DNA of 64,000 bases from Parvibaculaceae bacterium Mf 1.05b.01 (GTDB taxonomy: Bacteria; Pseudomonadota; Alphaproteobacteria; Parvibaculales; Parvibaculaceae). The stretch is from NCBI GenBank assembly GCA_000509225.1, contig BAOK01000001.1, positions 558,001-622,000 of the forward strand, given 5' to 3'. Every line of letters starts with the position of its first letter. Position 1 is the stretch's first letter. The position numbers were made by a program, and so were the translations under genes. The notes beneath the pieces are model-generated. The model saw nothing but the letters and a program-made list of their open reading frames with translations. It was not told the DNA's origin and did no database searches. Positions 43,798-51,704 of the stretch are shown here, piece after piece.

Positions 43798-43951
43798 GGT
43801 CTATACCCTCCGGGCTTTTGCCGAACTGTCCCGTTCCGGCACGGTGCGTATACTCGGAGTTAATCATTAATGCCCGGTAAACAGTGTGTCGAATTGATAC
43901 GCTGGTGGCTTTGCCACTAACATTCCAATTTTTGCTCCGTCTACGGATCAT
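43790..43951 (-). CDS. 53-codon upstream ORF in the flagellin 3 leader
   Basis: Too short for most gene finders. ATG at 43951-43949 with AGGAGGAAATC directly upstream (spacing 5), the strongest ribosome site in the region. It encodes a basic peptide beginning MIRRRSKNWNVSG and ending SPEGIDHV, no signal peptide, and stops at TGA 43792-43790, inside flagellin 3 (overlap of 8 nt with ATGTCTGA). Such coupling lets ribosomes finishing the peptide restart on the flagellin. Could be a leader peptide controlling flagellin 3 or a real small protein; also possible is chance. Confidence 0.55.
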   Translation of the reverse strand: MIRRRSKNWNVSGKATSVSIRHTVYRALMINSEYTHRAGTGQFGKSPEGIDHV

Positions 43952-43954
43952 GAT

Positions 43955-43996
43955 TTCCTCCTAAACCGGCAGAACGCCGGCTTTCGTCAGGAGGAA
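43955..43996 (-). promoter_or_regulatory. Inverted repeat covering the ribosome site of the upstream ORF
   Basis: TTCCTCCT (43989-43996 read on the minus strand) is the exact complement of AGGAGGAA (43955-43962), and inside them AAA-CCGGC pairs with GCCGG-TTT with one bulge. The predicted sigma-54 start (about 43989) would leave the outer arm untranscribed, keeping only the inner stem. Confidence 0.55.
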
Positions 43997-44000
43997 CATC

Positions 44001-44015
44001 GCAAAGGTTGGGCCA
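44001..44015 (-). promoter_or_regulatory. Sigma-54 promoter of flagellin 3
   Basis: Minus-strand TGGCCCAACCTTTGC: GG and GC separated by exactly 10 nt, TTGC -12 box, -24 box identical to that of flgE (TGGCCC). Predicted start near 43989, about 190 nt before the flagellin start. Confidence 0.85.
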
Positions 44016-44097
44016 GTTTATAAAACCGTTTTAAATCAATGGCTTAGGTTGTTTTTGAAGGTGTGGGGTTGGGCAAGTTATGCCCTGGCCAGGTAGG

Positions 44098-44129
44098 TTT
44101 TGCCGGGTGTTGGTCTGTCCTTGCCGGGT
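44098..44129. promoter_or_regulatory. Candidate FlbD (ftr-like) enhancer upstream of flagellin 3
   Basis: Direct repeats TTTTGCCGGGT (44098-44108) and TTGCCGGGT (44121-44129), about 110-140 nt upstream of the predicted start. The palindrome GGGCA-AGTTA-TGCCC at 44071-44085 lies between them and the promoter. Confidence 0.6.
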
Positions 44130-44147
44130 CAGGCCAACGCTGCAGCT

Positions 44148-45986
44148 CTACTTCGTGCTTGCGAGCTGGGTTACTTCCTGAACAATCTTATCCACTGATT
44201 GTTGAAGAGGGGCATTCCAGGCTTTACCGAACCAGGTCGTCTCGGGGTACCAGGGCAGGTAGTCTGTGCCCAGGCACATAGGGTGTCGATGCGGCCCATA
44301 GGCAAAGCAGCGGCTGCCGACAGCGCCGGCAATATCGGCCACGGAAACGGGTGCGGAAATGACGACATCCATGGCGGTTGTGAGCGCAGCTGCACCGTCG
44401 AGGTCGTTCATCAAGTCCAATCCCGCAACCTGGTGGATCTGGGCATCGAGACGCGAATTCACGTCGTTGATCTCTTCGTCAACAGTGTCGTACTGAAGAT
44501 TTATGAGTTGGATGTTGGAATTGCCAAACAAGTCCTTCCAATCCTCCAGCTCAGTATAGAAGCGCCGCCGGTTTGCCGTCATGTTGCGGCTTCTCCAGGC
44601 GATGCCCACTTTGAGGCCACTGCCGAGGGCGTCGATGTCAGCCCTCAGCTGCGCAACTTGATCAGGTTTGGGCAATAAATAGCCGCCCGTTGACGGGAAT
44701 TCGCTTAGATTGGTTCGAACCAGACCTGGTAGAGAGCCAGCTGCGATATCGTAATCGATGTCACCATCAAACTGTACATCGCCTTCCGCACGGATTTCAG
44801 CGAAGGGGAAAGATCTTTCATAAAGGGTCATCAGACGCGGATCTGTTTCAATCAGAACCTTTCCGCCTTCTTCTTTGGCCCGGTTTATGATGTCGTTGAA
44901 GCACGAGGCAAAGCGAACATCGTCACCAACGCCCTGTTCACGCCAAATGTAGAGAGTTTTGCCGGCGAGGGATTCACCCTGCCAGGCATTTAAGCCAATT
45001 CTACGCTGGCGAACCAGTGCATCGCCGCCACCGAAGCGGGCTTCGTAGAGCTTCCAGCCTTCGGTTAGAGAGCCGTTCGCGAGAAGGGCGATGGAGAGGT
45101 CTCCTTTGTAAAGTCCCTCCTTACCATCAAGATCAAGCGCGATCCTATATTCTGATATCGCTTCGTCAATGCGCGCCTGGCCCTGAAGAACTGTGCCTAA
45201 AAGGTCGTGAGCGGTCGCATCTGACCTGTTGAGAGCGATAAGTTCGCGGTACTGGGCTTCCGCTTCGTCGAAGCGGACGAGCGTTTTGAGGGAGTTCCCC
45301 CTATTGATCATTGCGCTACGTGAGGAGGGAAGCAGCTCTAAGGCTTTGTCGGATAGAGCCAGGGCTTCCTCTGCGCGATCCCCAGAGTTGAGGACGCCAG
45401 CAAGGTTGATGAATGAGGGTACATAAGAGGGATCGTGTTCAATTGCGCTTTCAAAGGCAAAAACTGCTTCGTCGCCTTGCCCATCGGCGTGAAGGGCGTT
45501 TCCGAGATTGTAGTAGGCCATCGCCATTTCTGGCGCCATTTCGACCAGGTCTTCGTATGCCTCGATTGCCGCATCCAGCCGTCCAGCATCGCGCAAGGTG
45601 CCGGCGAGCGTCATGAGTGCGTCGGCATAATCCGGCTTAAGTTCAAGTGCCGTTTCGAGAGACGTGATGGCGTCATCATATTTTCCCAAACGCCGTTGTG
45701 CCGACCCTTTGACCATCCAGGTGCTTGGCATGTCGGGTTTGAGGCCAATTGCCTTGTGTGCTGTCTCTAGTGCGCGGGCATTCTTGCCCAAATTGAGCTG
45801 TGCGTCCGCCAGGAGGTTGAGAGCGGCCAGTTCTTTTGGCGCTTTTTTCAGTGCTTTCTCATAGGCTTTGCTTGCGTCCGCGAATTTTCCTTGTCGATGG
45901 GCGAGCATTCCTTTTTGGATCAGCTCATTCGCGGTTTTCTTGGGTGCGGCCGTATTGGTTGTCGTCCCGGCAAGTTTGGCAGGCAT
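44148..45986 (-). CDS. TPR-glycosyltransferase, FlmG-like (copy 1)
   Basis: 612 residues. About eight to nine TPR units from residue 20 to 290 (e.g. GKFADASKAYEKALKKAPKELAALNLLADAQLNLGK, MAYYNLGNALHADGQGDEAVFAFESAIEHDPSYVPSF), then a GT-B-like domain: GKTLYIWREQGVGDDVRFASCFNDI, LIETDPRLMTLYERSFP, LKVGIAWRS, INLQYD, DLDGAAALTTAMDVVISAPVSVADIAGAVG, HRHPMCLGTDYLPWYPE. This architecture is that of Caulobacter FlmG, which transfers a nonulosonate onto flagellin; TPRs bind the flagellin. Starts 3 nt after copy 2 stops, so the two are translated together. Confidence 0.85.
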   Translation of the reverse strand: MPAKLAGTTTNTAAPKKTANELIQKGMLAHRQGKFADASKAYEKALKKAPKELAALNLLADAQLNLGKNARALETAHKAIGLKPDMPSTWMVKGSAQRRLGKYDDAITSLETALELKPDYADALMTLAGTLRDAGRLDAAIEAYEDLVEMAPEMAMAYYNLGNALHADGQGDEAVFAFESAIEHDPSYVPSFINLAGVLNSGDRAEEALALSDKALELLPSSRSAMINRGNSLKTLVRFDEAEAQYRELIALNRSDATAHDLLGTVLQGQARIDEAISEYRIALDLDGKEGLYKGDLSIALLANGSLTEGWKLYEARFGGGDALVRQRRIGLNAWQGESLAGKTLYIWREQGVGDDVRFASCFNDIINRAKEEGGKVLIETDPRLMTLYERSFPFAEIRAEGDVQFDGDIDYDIAAGSLPGLVRTNLSEFPSTGGYLLPKPDQVAQLRADIDALGSGLKVGIAWRSRNMTANRRRFYTELEDWKDLFGNSNIQLINLQYDTVDEEINDVNSRLDAQIHQVAGLDLMNDLDGAAALTTAMDVVISAPVSVADIAGAVGSRCFAYGPHRHPMCLGTDYLPWYPETTWFGKAWNAPLQQSVDKIVQEVTQLASTK

Positions 45987-45989
45987 CGG

Positions 45990-48035
45990 TCAATCCTTCG
46001 AAATGGCGAGATATGCTAAGACGTCATTTGTGATCTTCTCGACGATTTTCTGGTGGTCGGCCGTGTCGATCATTGAATAGAGGCGCGTGTTGGGGAACCA
46101 GGGTATGTGGTCTGTCCCCAATTGCATGGGATGCCTGCTCATGACGTAGCAGAAAGTTGGTTTGTGAAGGGCTCCCGCCATTTCGCCGACTGAAGTCGGT
46201 GAGGTTACAACCACATCCATGCATGATGTCAGAGCGGCTGCACCATCCAGATCATTATAAAGGTCGATATCAGGCATCTGGTGGATGGTCAGGCCGTGGT
46301 CAGCCTGAAGCTCATTCAACTCTTCTGTGACATCATCATATTGCAGGTTAATAAAATTCACGCCCTTGGACTGGAGGAGTTTGATCCAATCTGTGAGTTT
46401 GGTGTGGTAGAGCGCACGCGTTTTTGTCATCAGGCTTGAACGCCAGGCAATGCCCACTTTTGGGCCTGGGCCAAGGTTTTCAAGCCATTGAGTGCACTTG
46501 AGCTGTACTTTGGGGTCGGGCAAAAGCGGTTTGGGATCAGTTGGGAAGTCTTCCAATGATCGGCGCAGATAGGACGCGGCCATTCCAGCGGGTGCTGTCA
46601 GATCAAAATCAACATCTTCCTCGCGCATTGTACCGAGGCCGGTGCTTGTCCGGGTTTCTGGCCGAACAAGTGCGTTCGGCCATGTGCGTTGATAGAGAGG
46701 AACCAGCCTCTCGTCTGTTTCGATGATGAGTTTTTGAGCTTTGCCGACCAGGTCGTGATAGATCGTGGAAAAGCGGATGTCGTCGCCCAATCCCTGTTCC
46801 CGCCAGACAAATAGCGTTTTATCACTCACATCTTCGCCTTCCCAGATTAGACCGGGGAAGGGTCGGTGAGGTTGCCTTTGTTTGGAGGTGAAGCCATAGC
46901 CAAACAGGCTCCAACCTTCGTCCAGTCGTCCTGCTGACAAGAGAGCGAGGGCCAGGTTCCAATAGGCCATGTCCATCTTTGGCTTAATGTTCAGGGCGAT
47001 TTCATAGGCGCGGAGTGCCTCTTCGGGGCGGCCAATGGTTTGCAGGACAGACCCAAGGTTGACATAGGCCTCTGCGAATTTGGGCGAAATCTCGATGGCC
47101 TTTTGGAAGGCGGAAAATGCATCTTCGTTCATGGCTTGTGCGCTCAGAACCCGACCAAGTGTGCAATAGGCTTCGGCGTATTCAGGGCGAATGGCCAGGG
47201 CCTGATCTATCAGATCGACTGATTTTTGATGGTCTTCCCGATCTAAAGCGAGGTTGGCGAGATTTACATAGGCTTCCGCGCAATCTGGATCGATTTCAAT
47301 CGCCCGGTTTAGTTTCTCTTCCGCTTCGTCTTGGCGGTTTAGGTCTTTCAGAATGCCGCCGAGATTGCAGAGAATGCTGATATTGTCTGGCTGCAGACGT
47401 TCTGCGATCAAGAAATGCTCAACTGCTTTTTGAGGGTGGCCGTCATCCCGCAGCGCATTGCCATATTCCAGCTGAAACAGCGCATCGTCTGGTCGAAGTT
47501 CAACCGCCCTGGCTACCGCTTTTAGCGACTCTTCGCTGCTATTCATGGCCCTAAGGGCACGAGACCGGTTCTTGTGGGCGAGAGGATCCGCGGGTGCGAG
47601 TGCCAAAACCGTGTCATAGCACTTTAACGCTGAGCTGAAATCATCTCGCTGAAAGAGAAGGTTGCCGAGATTAAGGTGAGCCTTCAGGTTTTCTGAATCT
47701 GTTTCTACGGCTTGCCGGTAGCAGGCTTCAGCCTCACCGATCCGACCCTCTGCCTCATACACCAGGGCTAGATTGAAGTGAGCGTCTGAAAAGGTCGGGT
47801 CGACGTCCAGCGCCCTACGGATCCAATCTACGGCTTTGTCATTATGTCCCGCTTGATGCGCCAAGACCCCCATGAGGTGCAGGGCGCCTACATGGGATGG
47901 GTTTGCGGTCAGAACTTTGCTGTAGCGTTTTTCCGCCTGCTCGTGCCGACCTTTCTGATGAAGCCGGACCGCCTGTTTCATGGTTCGGTCAATATCCAGA
48001 CCTTGCGCTTGAACAGGTTGAGGCGTTGAGCTCAT
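45990..48035 (-). CDS. TPR-glycosyltransferase, FlmG-like (copy 2)
   Basis: 681 residues from ATG 48035; 66 nt of extra open frame upstream (ATG 48101) lack a better site. About ten TPRs (e.g. RHEQAEKRYSKVLTANPSHVGALHLMGVLAHQAGHNDKAVDWIRRALDVDPTF, AEAYVNLGSVLQTIGRPEEALRAYEIALNIKP), then DKTLFVWREQGLGDDIRFSTIYHDLVGKAQKLIIETDERLVPLYQRTWP, KVGIAWRSSLM, INLQYDDV, DLDGAAALTSCMDVVVTSPTSVGEMAGALHKPTFC, RHPMQLGTDHIPWFPNTRLYS. The catalytic domain aligns with copy 1 throughout while the TPR arrays differ in number and sequence, as expected for two acceptor specificities. Confidence 0.85.
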   Translation of the reverse strand: MSSTPQPVQAQGLDIDRTMKQAVRLHQKGRHEQAEKRYSKVLTANPSHVGALHLMGVLAHQAGHNDKAVDWIRRALDVDPTFSDAHFNLALVYEAEGRIGEAEACYRQAVETDSENLKAHLNLGNLLFQRDDFSSALKCYDTVLALAPADPLAHKNRSRALRAMNSSEESLKAVARAVELRPDDALFQLEYGNALRDDGHPQKAVEHFLIAERLQPDNISILCNLGGILKDLNRQDEAEEKLNRAIEIDPDCAEAYVNLANLALDREDHQKSVDLIDQALAIRPEYAEAYCTLGRVLSAQAMNEDAFSAFQKAIEISPKFAEAYVNLGSVLQTIGRPEEALRAYEIALNIKPKMDMAYWNLALALLSAGRLDEGWSLFGYGFTSKQRQPHRPFPGLIWEGEDVSDKTLFVWREQGLGDDIRFSTIYHDLVGKAQKLIIETDERLVPLYQRTWPNALVRPETRTSTGLGTMREEDVDFDLTAPAGMAASYLRRSLEDFPTDPKPLLPDPKVQLKCTQWLENLGPGPKVGIAWRSSLMTKTRALYHTKLTDWIKLLQSKGVNFINLQYDDVTEELNELQADHGLTIHQMPDIDLYNDLDGAAALTSCMDVVVTSPTSVGEMAGALHKPTFCYVMSRHPMQLGTDHIPWFPNTRLYSMIDTADHQKIVEKITNDVLAYLAISKD

Positions 48036-48209
48036 GGGCCTGCGATCCTTGCTGGTGTTGTATCTGGTCCAAGACCGGTTTCGTTGTCTTAGAAGTCTCA
48101 AATTAGGGTTAGCAGAGCGTTAACACATGTTGTCGATGCCCCAGAAATGAAGGTCTCTGGTGTGGCGGGCGAGCGTCAATCAGATCTCGGAAGCTCGAGC
48201 CTCTGTGCC

Positions 48210-48674
48210 TTAAATGCTGGCATCCAGGGAGAGAGGGGTTCCGCCACGTCGCGATTGGGTCATTGCGCCGCTATTGCCATAGCCTGTTTGCGGCGCTCTT
48301 TTTTGGGCGGCGAGTCCGGCGACAGCTTTGACGAGGCCATCGGACACCGACTTAGCGGCCGCGAGCAATTTGCTGCTTTCATCAGATTGTTGGTGCAGAG
48401 CATTCATAACTGCTTTGAGATGCGACACGCGCTCAGCTGGTGCTCGGTCGACAAGGTGGGGGGCCTTCTTCAGAGCAGAGACCTGCAATGCTAACTCATT
48501 GGTAAGGCGTGTCTTTTCCTCGTGGAACTCTGAGACTTTCTTCAAGTCCTGGCTCTTGAGGATTTCAGACTCAGCGCTCAGGACTTCCTTCAAACGGGTA
48601 GCAAGGACCGTCATTCGGTCCACCATTTCCAGAGGAGTTTGAGCGTCTGCTTTTGATTGCCGGCGAGGGGTCAT
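48210..48674 (-). CDS. flbY: FlbY/FlgN-like flagellar protein
   Basis: 154 residues, ATGA overlap with the upstream rod-binding gene. Helical: MVDRMTVLATRLKEVLSAESEILKSQDLKKVSEFHEEKTRLTNELALQVSALKKAP resembles FlgN-type export chaperones, which bind FlgK and FlgL. In Caulobacter the corresponding gene after flgI and the rod-binding gene is flbY. C-terminal 40 residues are polar and probably disordered. Assignment rests on position and helix pattern, moderately sure. Confidence 0.72.
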   Translation of the reverse strand: MTPRRQSKADAQTPLEMVDRMTVLATRLKEVLSAESEILKSQDLKKVSEFHEEKTRLTNELALQVSALKKAPHLVDRAPAERVSHLKAVMNALHQQSDESSKLLAAAKSVSDGLVKAVAGLAAQKRAPQTGYGNSGAMTQSRRGGTPLSLDASI

Positions 48675-49006
48675 TGAGAGGCCTCCTGAATTTTGAGTAT
48701 TTCTTTGAAAACGGAGTCCGCGATGCCAACACCACCTGACCGGCTCATGGCCCCGGCATATTCCTGATTGAGCAGGGAGCGAAACACGGTTTCGCCGTGA
48801 CCGCCGCCAAAGGGCCCATCCGTTTCCATGCCAGAAAACATTGAGTCTACGAAATTGGCGAGGAAATGCGCTTCGAAGCTCTCCGCGGCCTCGCGGGCTT
48901 CCGCAGCATTTTGGGTTGGTTTTTGGGCGTTCGTCGACGCGCGGTCCGCCTCGGCGATTTGGCTCGTGAGGCGAAAAGGGGAGGCGAAAGCAGCTTCTGC
49001 AGCCAT
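48671..49006 (-). CDS. Rod-binding protein (FlgJ N-terminal domain only)
   Basis: 111 residues. AAESFEAHFLANFVDSMFSGMETDGPFGGGHGETVFRSLLNQEYAGAMSRSGGVGIADSVFKEI is the FlgJ rod-capping domain. There is no muramidase domain, as in Caulobacter and other alphaproteobacteria, where a separate enzyme opens the peptidoglycan. Starts on the last base of the flgI stop (TGATG) and overlaps flbY by ATGA, so the three genes are translationally linked. Confidence 0.88.
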   Translation of the reverse strand: MAAEAAFASPFRLTSQIAEADRASTNAQKPTQNAAEAREAAESFEAHFLANFVDSMFSGMETDGPFGGGHGETVFRSLLNQEYAGAMSRSGGVGIADSVFKEILKIQEASQ

Positions 49007-50157
49007 CAGAGCACCTCGATTTCCGCCTGCAGAGCGCCGGCAGCTTTAATGGATTGCAGGATTGTGATCATGTCGCGGGGGCTGACACCTAGAGCGTTCA
49101 GTCCATCGACAAGCACTTGCAGTGAAACAGAGCCATCGAGAACGGCCAGTCGCCGTTCAGCGCCGTCTTGCACACCAACGTCCGTGCGGGGCACGACGAC
49201 TGTGTCGCCTGTTTCAGCAAAAGGATTTGGCTGGCTCACTTGTGGGGTTTCGGTCACGGAAATCGTAAGGTTTCCTTGCGCGATCGCGACCTGGCTCACC
49301 CTGACATCACGCCCCATGACGATCACACCAGATGATTCATCGATAACGACGCGGGCAGGGGTGTCAGGTTCGACACGTAATTGCTCAATGTCTGTCAGGA
49401 GATCTACGGCGGTGCCGCGATAATTGGCGGGAATGGTGAGTTCTACAGTTGTCGGGTTTTGGGCAGTGGCTGTCGATCGGCCAAGGAAGGCGTTGATCGC
49501 TGAGGCAATCCGGCGCGCTGTTGTTAGGTCGGGGTTTCGCAGGGCGAGGCGAAGTAGGCCAAGATCGGCCATTTCGAATTTGATTTCCCGCTCGACAATC
49601 GCACCGTTGGAGATGCGACCGTTGGTCGGCACGCCGCGGGTCACGGAAGCTGCGTCGCCACCTGCGCTAAAGCCGCCAACGGCGACGGGGCCTTGGGACA
49701 CTGCATAAACTTCACCGTCTGCCCCCATAAGCGGGGTCACAAGCAATGTGCCGCCCTGGAGGCTCTCAGAATCGCCGAGGGCGCTGACCGTCACGTCGAT
49801 CCGGGTCCCTTGTGGCGCGAATGCTGGCAGGTTTGCGGTGACCATCACAGCGGCAACATTGTCGGTATTGAGGTCAGTGTCGCGGGTGTTCACGCCGAGA
49901 CGCTCCAACATTGAGGTCAAGCTCTGCAGCGTGAAAGGTGCGTTGTTCAGAGAGTCGCCTGTGCCATCAAGACCAACAACGAGGCCATAGCCGATGAGTT
50001 GGTTTTCCCGGATGCCTTCAACATCTGCGATGTCTTTGATGCGTGAGGTTGCTTCCGCGCTTGACGGCAGCAGCATCCCGGATGTCACCAAGAGGGCGCC
50101 AGCCAAAGTGAGCAGGGCTGGGCGACTCTTGGAAATCCATTTGATGATCGAACGCAT
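49006..50157 (-). CDS. flgI: Flagellar P-ring protein FlgI
   Basis: 383 residues with a Sec signal (LLTLAGALLVTSGMLLPSSAEA). SRIKDIADVEGIRENQLIGYGLVVGLDGTGDSLNNAPFTLQSLTSMLERLGV, MVTANLPAFAPQGTRIDVTVSALGDSESLQGGTLLVTPLMGADGEVYAVSQGPVAVGGFSA and the C-terminal VQDGAERRLAVLDGSVSLQVLVDGLNALGVSPRDMITILQSIKAAGALQAEIEVL are the family blocks. Forms the periplasmic P-ring around the rod in the peptidoglycan. First gene of flgI-rod-binding-flbY under its own sigma-54 promoter. Confidence 0.96.
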   Translation of the reverse strand: MRSIIKWISKSRPALLTLAGALLVTSGMLLPSSAEATSRIKDIADVEGIRENQLIGYGLVVGLDGTGDSLNNAPFTLQSLTSMLERLGVNTRDTDLNTDNVAAVMVTANLPAFAPQGTRIDVTVSALGDSESLQGGTLLVTPLMGADGEVYAVSQGPVAVGGFSAGGDAASVTRGVPTNGRISNGAIVEREIKFEMADLGLLRLALRNPDLTTARRIASAINAFLGRSTATAQNPTTVELTIPANYRGTAVDLLTDIEQLRVEPDTPARVVIDESSGVIVMGRDVRVSQVAIAQGNLTISVTETPQVSQPNPFAETGDTVVVPRTDVGVQDGAERRLAVLDGSVSLQVLVDGLNALGVSPRDMITILQSIKAAGALQAEIEVL

Positions 50158-50232
50158 GCGTTTGGCCCTTGTCTCAGCTTCGGTGTCTCAATAACCGGGC
50201 GCACGTGTGCCCGTGTTCTTGGGTCTTCCCTA

Positions 50233-50247
50233 GCGAACACCGTGCCA
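50233..50247 (-). promoter_or_regulatory. Sigma-54 promoter of flgI
   Basis: Minus-strand TGGCACGGTGTTCGC: perfect -24 box TGGCAC, GC 10 nt after GG, -12 box TCGC. Predicted start near 50221, 64 nt before the flgI ATG. Confidence 0.85.
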
Positions 50248-50351
50248 CGCTGGGATTTGGCGTGGAAAACCTATAAGCCATTGATATATATGGATAATAT
50301 CATTTTGAGGTCTTGAGGCGCCCGTGGGTTCAGCCACTGGAACCGGCACTG

Positions 50352-50382
50352 ATTGCCGCTTGTGCGGCAGAGTTTGCCGGGC
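50352..50382. promoter_or_regulatory. Candidate FlbD (ftr-like) enhancer between flgI and fliX
   Basis: ATTGCCGC (50352-50359), GCGGCAG (50364-50370) and TTTGCCGGGC (50373-50382): two inverted and one direct copy of the TTGCCG-type core. About 131-161 nt upstream of the predicted flgI start and 107 nt before fliX. The rest of 50158-50488 shows no ORF. Confidence 0.55.
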
Positions 50383-50488
50383 GGTTTATGCTTAACGTGC
50401 TGTTAAGTGCCGAGGCCCCATTCTACCGCTCATCAGCGCAGTCACGGGGTCGCCAGATCCTGTTTTGTGGCTGTTAATGGAGAGTGTC

Positions 50489-50920
50489 ATGAAGATCGTT
50501 TCGTCACAGCGCGCGGCGCCATCAAAAGGACCAGCTAAAAAGGCCGGTACGGGTGGGGCAGGCGCGGTTTTTTCGCCAGATTTTGGGTCTGGTGGCGCGC
50601 AGCCTAGCCAGGCTGCCAGTGGTGTCTCTTCTCTGACGTCCATTCATTCTCTTTTAGCGGTTCAAGGTGTCGAAGCGCCAGACGATCCAACGACCGGTCG
50701 CCGGCGCGCGATTGAAAATGCCTCAGAAACACTGGACGTCTTGGATGAACTGAAACTCGGTTTGCTGGCAGGAGAGCTACCCGCTGATAAGCTTCAACGG
50801 TTGCTATCGCATGTAAGCACCGAACGCTCTGAGATTGATGATCCTGCGCTCGCCATTGTTCTCGATCACATAGAACTTCGGGCTAGGGTCGAGCTTGCAA
50901 AATATGGTCAGACAGGCTGA
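50489..50920 (+). CDS. fliX: Flagellar assembly regulator FliX
   Basis: 143 residues from ATG 50489 (GGAGAG upstream; three earlier in-frame residues are not preceded by a site). Low-complexity N-terminus rich in Gly/Ala/Pro, then RRRAIENASETLDVLDELKLGLLAGELPADKLQRLL and the highly conserved C-terminus DDPALAIVLDHIELRARVELAKYGQ. In Caulobacter FliX binds FlbD and couples sigma-54 activation to assembly of the early flagellum; fliX is divergent from flgI there as here. FlbD itself is not in the window. Confidence 0.9.
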   Translation: MKIVSSQRAAPSKGPAKKAGTGGAGAVFSPDFGSGGAQPSQAASGVSSLTSIHSLLAVQGVEAPDDPTTGRRRAIENASETLDVLDELKLGLLAGELPADKLQRLLSHVSTERSEIDDPALAIVLDHIELRARVELAKYGQTG

Positions 50921-51218
50921 TTCTCTCCGGTGAGGGGGTAGGATCGATCTGAGCTGGCAATATTGGCGGCTGAACGGCCAAATTTTGGCTCAAGCTCTTG
51001 ATTTCACGCATATTTCACCGACTTGCTCCACCCCTTGGTTGTGTGGGGAGGACCTCCTACATATACTCCCGCCGCGCCTTGAGCGAGATGCCGCTGACCT
51101 TTGGTTGTCATGGCATGTCAGCTCATCCTATCGAGACTGTGCAGGCCCAGAAGAGAGGTCCGGATGGTCTGGTATTCGTTCTGGTGCTGGTTCGGCGCAC
51201 AAGGGAGAGAGAGTAAGA
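50921..51218. other. Intergenic region before dksA
   Basis: A 298-nt stretch with no convincing ORF of its own; GGAGG-A-CCTCC at 51047-51057 is the only symmetry seen. It must contain the dksA promoter, and I cannot place it. Confidence 0.35.
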
Positions 51219-51635
51219 ATGGCAGTTCGCTTACCTAAGGACTACACGCCAAGCGATGACGAGCCTTTTATGAATAAAAGGCAGAAGGAATATTTCCGGC
51301 GCAAGCTGGAGGGGTGGAAAGAGGACATTCTCCGCGAGAACAAGGAGACTCTTCAACACCTGCAGGATGAGTCTGGGCATCATCCCGATATCGCAGATAG
51401 GGCCTCCAACGAGACTGAACGCGCACTGGAATTGCGAACGCGGGACCGTCAGCGGAAGCTGGTCTCTAAGATTGATCAAGCATTGCTCCGCATTGAAGAC
51501 GGCACATATGGCTATTGTGAAGATACGGGCGAACCCATCAGCTTGAAGCGGTTGGATGCAAGGCCGATCGCAACGCTGTCAATAGAAGCACAGGAACGCC
51601 ATGAGCGGCGCGAGAAGGTCTACCGCGACGACTGA
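51219..51635 (+). CDS. dksA: RNA polymerase-binding transcription factor DksA (one-cysteine type)
   Basis: 138 residues from ATG 51219 with AAGGGAGAGAGAG upstream. Coiled coil from about 20 to 105 with D-x2-D-A/R-S region HHPDIADRASNETERALELRTRDRQRKLVSKIDQALLRIEDGTYGYCEDTGEPISLKRLDARPIATLSIEAQERHE. The zinc site that has four cysteines in E. coli (CESCG...CIDC) has only one here (YCEDTGE, LSIEAQ), as in many alphaproteobacterial DksA proteins, so the tail should fold without zinc. It modulates rRNA and amino acid promoters with ppGpp. Confidence 0.93.
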   Translation: MAVRLPKDYTPSDDEPFMNKRQKEYFRRKLEGWKEDILRENKETLQHLQDESGHHPDIADRASNETERALELRTRDRQRKLVSKIDQALLRIEDGTYGYCEDTGEPISLKRLDARPIATLSIEAQERHERREKVYRDD

Positions 51636-51656
51636 TTGCTTTCTTTGTACACAGAG

Positions 51657-51688
51657 AAAAGGCGGGCCTTTCAAGGCCCGCCTTTTTT
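51657..51688. terminator. Bidirectional terminator between dksA and flgH
   Basis: 12-bp stem AAAAGGCGGGCC / GGCCCGCCTTTT with a 6-nt loop, T6 following on the plus strand and T4 on the minus strand. Separates the two convergent genes. Confidence 0.92.
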
Positions 51689-51704
51689 GTCTCAATAGTG
51701 GTGA

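Noticed and set aside
44200-44678. Plus-strand 159-residue ORF opposite the FlmG-like copy 1
   Set aside because: Overlaps the conserved transferase domain and shows no domain of its own.
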